Part shown: positions 45,024-48,388 of the stretch, piece after piece
How the letters are laid out: every line of letters begins with the position of its first letter
How positions within the stretch are numbered: position 1 is the first letter of the stretch
Origin: Azohydromonas caseinilytica
GTDB taxonomy: Bacteria > Pseudomonadota > Gammaproteobacteria > Burkholderiales > Burkholderiaceae_C
Length of the DNA: 48,388 nt
Direction of reading: 5' to 3'
NCBI RefSeq assembly: GCF_012927045.1
Contig: NZ_JABBFW010000035.1
Coordinates: 1-48,388, forward strand
Translations under genes and position numbers: made by a program
The notes under the pieces: generated by a model
Told to the model about the DNA's origin: nothing
Databases searched by the model: none
What the model saw: only the letters and a program-made list of their open reading frames with translations

Positions 45024-46322
45024 ATGTCTGATCTGAAGTACCAAAACGGTTTCGGCAACCACTTCGCCACCGAGGCCGTGCCTGGCGCCCTGCCGCAGGG
45101 CCGCAACAGCCCGCAGCAGGTGGCGCTGGGCCTGTATGCCGAGCTGGTCTCGGGCAGCGCTTTCACCGCGCCGCGCGCCGAGAACCTGCGCAGCTGGCTC
45201 TACCGGCGCCAGCCCTCGGTGGTGACCGGCGCCTACCGGCCCTACGCGCAGCCCTGGCTCAAGACCGGCGCGGCCGAGGGCCAGCCCATGCCGCCCGACC
45301 CGTTGCGCTGGCATCCGGTGCCCATTCCCCGGGCCGAGGAGCAGGCGCTGGACTTCGTGGACGGCCTGCGCACCGTGGTCGTCAACGGCGACGTGGAAGC
45401 GCAAAGCGGCATGGCCGCGCACCTGGCGCTGGTCAACCGCTCCATGGCACGGCGCGCCTTCGTCAACGCCGACGGCGAGATGCTGCTGGTGCCGCAGGAG
45501 GGCGCGCTGCGCCTGGTCACCGAGCTGGGCGTGCTGGAGGTGAAGCCGGGCGAGATCGCGCTGCTGCCGCGCGGCATCGCCTTCAAGGTGGAGGTGCAGG
45601 GCCCGACGCGGCTGTACGTGTGCGAGAACTACGGCGCCCCGTTCCGGCTGCCCGAGCTGGGTCCCATCGGCTCCAACGGCCTGGCCAACCCGCGCGACTT
45701 CCTGGCGCCGGTGGCGGCCTTCGAGGACGGGGAGGGCCCCTACGAGATCGTCAAGAAGTACGGCGGCGCGCTGTGGCGCAACGAACAGGCCGGCACGCCC
45801 TTCAACGTCGTGGCCTGGCACGGCAACCTGGCGCCGCTGAAGTACGACACGGTCAACTTCATGACCATCGGCTCCATCAGCTTCGACCATCCGGACCCGT
45901 CGATCTTCACGGTGCTGACCTCGCCCAGCGACACGCCGGGCACGGCCAACTGCGACTTCGTCATCTTCCCGCCGCGCTGGATGGTGGCGGAGGACACCTT
46001 CCGCCCACCCTGGTACCACCGCAACCTCATGAGCGAGTTCATGGGGCTGGTGTACGGCCAGTACGACGCCAAGCCCGAGGGCTTCAAGCCCGGCGGCATG
46101 AGCCTGCACAACGGCATGGTGCCGCACGGGCCCGACGCCGAAGCCTTCGAGAAGGCCAGCACCGCGCCGCTGGCGCCGCACAAGCTCGACAACACCCTGG
46201 CCTTCATGTTCGAGAGCCGCTGGCGCTTCCGCCCCACGGCCTTCGCGCTGCAGGAGGCGCCGCGGGATGCCGCCTATGCCGAGTGCTGGGCGGGCCTGGG
46301 CGACCGCTTCCAGCAGCCCTGA
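45024..46322 (+). CDS. hmgA: Homogentisate 1,2-dioxygenase
   Basis: This 432-residue Fe(II) extradiol-type cupin enzyme opens the ring of homogentisate to give 4-maleylacetoacetate. The iron ligands align with the human enzyme at a constant offset of three: H332 and E338 in [14 protein letters not shown] and H368 in HNGMVPHG. Also typical is the N-terminal [13 protein letters not shown]. The length fits the bacterial enzymes. The next gene, fahA, follows after 21 bases, so the two are co-transcribed. No maiA is seen between or near them. Confidence 0.96.
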   Translation: MSDLKYQNGFGNHFATEAVPGALPQGRNSPQQVALGLYAELVSGSAFTAPRAENLRSWLYRRQPSVVTGAYRPYAQPWLKTGAAEGQPMPPDPLRWHPVPIPRAEEQALDFVDGLRTVVVNGDVEAQSGMAAHLALVNRSMARRAFVNADGEMLLVPQEGALRLVTELGVLEVKPGEIALLPRGIAFKVEVQGPTRLYVCENYGAPFRLPELGPIGSNGLANPRDFLAPVAAFEDGEGPYEIVKKYGGALWRNEQAGTPFNVVAWHGNLAPLKYDTVNFMTIGSISFDHPDPSIFTVLTSPSDTPGTANCDFVIFPPRWMVAEDTFRPPWYHRNLMSEFMGLVYGQYDAKPEGFKPGGMSLHNGMVPHGPDAEAFEKASTAPLAPHKLDNTLAFMFESRWRFRPTAFALQEAPRDAAYAECWAGLGDRFQQP

Positions 46323-46343
46323 ACCTCAAACTCCCGACAAGCC

Positions 46344-47669
46344 ATGACCATCGACCACACCCACGACCCGGCGCTGCGCAGCTGGGTGGCTTCTGCCAAC
46401 GTCAACGACACCGACTTCCCGATCCAGAATCTGCCCTATGGCGCTTTCCGCCGCCGCGGTACGCAGGAGCCGCTGCGCATCGGCGTGGCCATCGGCGACC
46501 AGGTGCTGGACCTGAAGCTGGCCGCACAAGAGGGCGCCTGGTCGCCGGAGACGGCGGCGTTGCTGGCGCCGTTGGCCGCGGGCGACCTCAATGCCTTCAT
46601 GGCGCAGGGGCCGCAGGCCCGGCACGCCGTGCGCGTGGCCCTGTCCGCCGCGCTGAGCGAAGGCAGCGAGCAGCAGTCCGCGCTGCAGCCTTGCCTGGTG
46701 CCGCAGGTTGAGGCCGAGATGGCGCTGCCCTGCCGCATCGGCGACTACACCGACTTCTACGCCGGCATCCACCACGCCACGACGGTCGGCAAGCTGTTCC
46801 GTCCCGACAACCCGCTGCTGCCCAATTACAAGTGGGTGCCCATCGGCTACCACGGGCGCAGCTCCTCGATCGTGGTCAGCGGTACGGACGTGCGCCGCCC
46901 GCTGGGGCAGCAGGCGCCCGGGCCCGACGGCGTGCCCAAGTACGGCCCCAGCCAGCGCCTGGACTACGAGCTGGAACTCGGCGCGCTGGTGGGCACGGGC
47001 AACGCGCAGGGCAGCCCCATCCCGATGAGCGAGGCCGAAGGTCACCTGTTCGGCCTGGTGCTGCTCAACGACTGGTCGGCGCGCGACGTGCAGGCCTGGG
47101 AGTACCAGCCGCTGGGGCCCTTCCTGTCCAAGAGCTTCGGCTCCACCCTGTCGCCCTGGGTGGTGACCATGGAAGCGCTGGAGCCCTTCCGCGCGCCGTT
47201 CACGCGCCCCGAGGGCGACCCGCAGCCGCTGCCCTACCTGGACTCGCCGCACAACCGCGAGCGCGGCGCCATTGCGATCCGCTTCGAGGTGCTGCTGCAG
47301 ACGGCGGCCATGCGCGAGCAGGGGCTGCCGCCGCACAAGCTGACGGAGAGCAACTTCCGCGACGCCTACTGGACCGTGGCGCAGATGCTCACCCACCACG
47401 CCAGCAACGGCTGCAACCTGCAGCCGGGCGACCTGCTGGGCAGCGGCACGCAGTCCGGGCCGGAGGCCGGGCAGGGCGGCTCGCTGCTGGAGCTGAGCAG
47501 CGGCGGCAAGCAGCCGCTGGCGCTGCCCGGCGGCGAGACGCGCACCTTCCTGCAGGACGGCGACCGCGTGTTCCTGCGCGGTCGCTGCGAGGCGCCGGGG
47601 GCACGGGCCATCGGCTTCGGCGAATGCGCCGGCACCATCCTGCCGGCACCGGCGGTGCCGGCGGCCTGA
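46344..47669 (+). CDS. fahA: Fumarylacetoacetase
   Basis: This 441-residue enzyme hydrolyses fumarylacetoacetate to fumarate and acetoacetate, the last step of homogentisate breakdown. The catalytic histidine is H144 within DFYAGIHHATTVG, at the same distance from D137 as in the mammalian enzyme. The metal region includes YGPSQRLDYELELGALVG and LLNDWSARDVQAWEYQPLGP. The C-terminal LSSGGKQPLALPGGETRTFL is also typical. It forms a unit with hmgA. Isomerisation of maleylacetoacetate by MaiA must be supplied elsewhere or skipped. Confidence 0.95.
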   Translation: MTIDHTHDPALRSWVASANVNDTDFPIQNLPYGAFRRRGTQEPLRIGVAIGDQVLDLKLAAQEGAWSPETAALLAPLAAGDLNAFMAQGPQARHAVRVALSAALSEGSEQQSALQPCLVPQVEAEMALPCRIGDYTDFYAGIHHATTVGKLFRPDNPLLPNYKWVPIGYHGRSSSIVVSGTDVRRPLGQQAPGPDGVPKYGPSQRLDYELELGALVGTGNAQGSPIPMSEAEGHLFGLVLLNDWSARDVQAWEYQPLGPFLSKSFGSTLSPWVVTMEALEPFRAPFTRPEGDPQPLPYLDSPHNRERGAIAIRFEVLLQTAAMREQGLPPHKLTESNFRDAYWTVAQMLTHHASNGCNLQPGDLLGSGTQSGPEAGQGGSLLELSSGGKQPLALPGGETRTFLQDGDRVFLRGRCEAPGARAIGFGECAGTILPAPAVPAA

Positions 47670-47733
47670 GGCCGGCACGGCCCGGCGTTCGGGCGTTGCG
47701 TGGGTAACCGCGCGGCTGCCGGCCCCTGCCATG

Positions 47734-47767
47734 AAAAAAGGCGCCGACCCGCTGCCGGGCCGGCGCC
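47734..47767 (-). terminator. Rho-independent terminator of the beta-helix gene
   Basis: Seven-bp stem GGCGCCG / CGGCGCC with a run of six A on the plus strand, i.e. T on the minus strand after the hairpin. It ends transcription of the minus-strand gene that starts beyond the window. Confidence 0.75.
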
Positions 47768-47816
47768 ATGGGGGGCGCTTCTCGCGCTCCTTCGTCTCCC
47801 TCGCTGGAGAAGATGC

Positions 47817-48388
47817 TTACTGCGCGCGCAGGTTCGTCGGCGGGGACACCGTGATGGCGCCGGTGACGAACTCGAAGGGGCCGCGGTCGTAGGTGCCGTC
47901 GGCGCCACGGGTGTTGCCCAGGCCGTCCATGTTGAAGGGCGCGGCCAGGCTGGAGCCTGCGGCCGTGGAGGCCTTGAGGCGGAAGTCCAGCGCAGCGATG
48001 TTGACGAAGGGGTCACCGCTGGTGGCGCTGGTGCCGCCGGTCTCGCCGTGGCTGCCGCCGGCGTTGACGAAGTGGTTGTAGTTGTGCGCGGAGAACTTGG
48101 AGAAGTCCGGGCTGTTGCTGTTGTAGAAGATGTTGTTGTAGGCCTCGTTGCCCGAGGCGATGTTGGGCAGCGTGCTCAGGCTTTGCTGATTCACGTTGAT
48201 GAAGGCGTTGTTGTAGACCTTGGCGTTGTGGAACTGCTCGCCGCCGCCGCCGGTCCAGCCGCCGACCACGCCGTTGGCCGTGCCCCAGGAAGCGCCCGCG
48301 GGCTTGTAGAACACGTTGCCGTAGACCAGCAGCTTGGCGCTGGTGTTGGACGAGTTGTCCCACATGATGCCGCCGGTGCTCTGGATGT
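47817..48388 (-). CDS. Secreted parallel beta-helix protein, C-terminal part (runs off the window)
   Basis: The last 190 residues of a larger protein; the frame stays open to the window end, so the start is missing. The repeated pattern of short strands with asparagine turns (KVYNNAFINVNQQS, EAYNNIFYNSNSPD, LLVYGNVFYK) is typical of right-handed parallel beta-helix proteins such as pectate- or alginate-lyase-like proteins. The end (AADGTYDRGPFEF-like GADGTYDRGPFEF) is common in polysaccharide-active surface proteins. The enzyme type cannot be told from this part. Confidence 0.75.
   Translation of the reverse strand, partial: IQSTGGIMWDNSSNTSAKLLVYGNVFYKPAGASWGTANGVVGGWTGGGGEQFHNAKVYNNAFINVNQQSLSTLPNIASGNEAYNNIFYNSNSPDFSKFSAHNYNHFVNAGGSHGETGGTSATSGDPFVNIAALDFRLKASTAAGSSLAAPFNMDGLGNTRGADGTYDRGPFEFVTGAITVSPPTNLRAQ

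Overview
The window is about 70% GC and fits a betaproteobacterium of the order Burkholderiales, most likely family Comamonadaceae. The evidence is a pmd-type protocatechuate 4,5-cleavage operon, two orphan Bug/TTT solute receptors, a permuted ssrA whose tag is close to the betaproteobacterial ANDERFALAA type, a PEP-CTERM protein, and REP-like hairpins. This assignment rests on gene content only.

Layout. (1) 165-5190: a PEP-CTERM protein, an M23 peptidase beside an L,D-transpeptidase, an orphan antitoxin-like gene, a LysR regulator and an EamA transporter, with a small enzyme relic at about 5260-5351. (2) 5498-11815: a proline-rich exported protein; a light-sensing neighbourhood (BLUF protein, fasciclin protein, MerR regulator with a B12 photoreceptor signature); a DUF2189 membrane protein; hutF; and a family 9 glycosyltransferase. 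(3) 11816-19765: many short hydrophilic genes with strong ribosome binding sites, an erythromycin esterase-like protein, a BON protein, a permuted tmRNA gene (ssrA, minus strand), a PhaC-like hydrolase, an RMF-like protein and a CPA1 antiporter. (4) 19787-29135: the pmd operon (minus strand, order pmdE-pmdF-receptor-DUF1932 dehydrogenase-pmdD-pmdA-pmdB-pmdC-aldo/keto reductase). It converts protocatechuate by 4,5-cleavage to pyruvate and oxaloacetate. A co-oriented LysR gene lies upstream, and a perfect GCTAT-N11-ATAGC operator candidate sits in the promoter region. (5) 29374-30959: a tiny lipoprotein and an FGGY kinase.

(6) 30961-39421 is the most striking part, a complete replicon-maintenance module. 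It holds a Rep initiator gene (minus), about ten iterons plus an AT-rich stretch and a perfect DnaA box, parA and parB (plus), and a 1.8-kb gene-free tract. Four copies of a long palindrome (core GTTCTAC-N-GTAGAAC), proposed as parS, lie in that tract. A 702-aa tyrosine recombinase follows (minus), with a 28-bp dif-like inverted repeat directly upstream of its start codon. Together these look like the origin, centromere and dimer-resolution functions of a chromid or megaplasmid.

(7) 39601-47669: a homogentisate degradation cluster. An IclR regulator faces an MBL-fold hydrolase, a flavin hydroxylase, a DUF2783 protein, a Bug receptor, hmgA and fahA. Homogentisate would go to maleylacetoacetate and then, after an isomerase not seen here, to fumarate and acetoacetate. 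(8) The window ends inside a minus-strand secreted beta-helix-type protein.

A housekeeping tmRNA gene only about 15 kb from a plasmid-type origin suggests either a chromid that carries a core gene or an integrated replicon.
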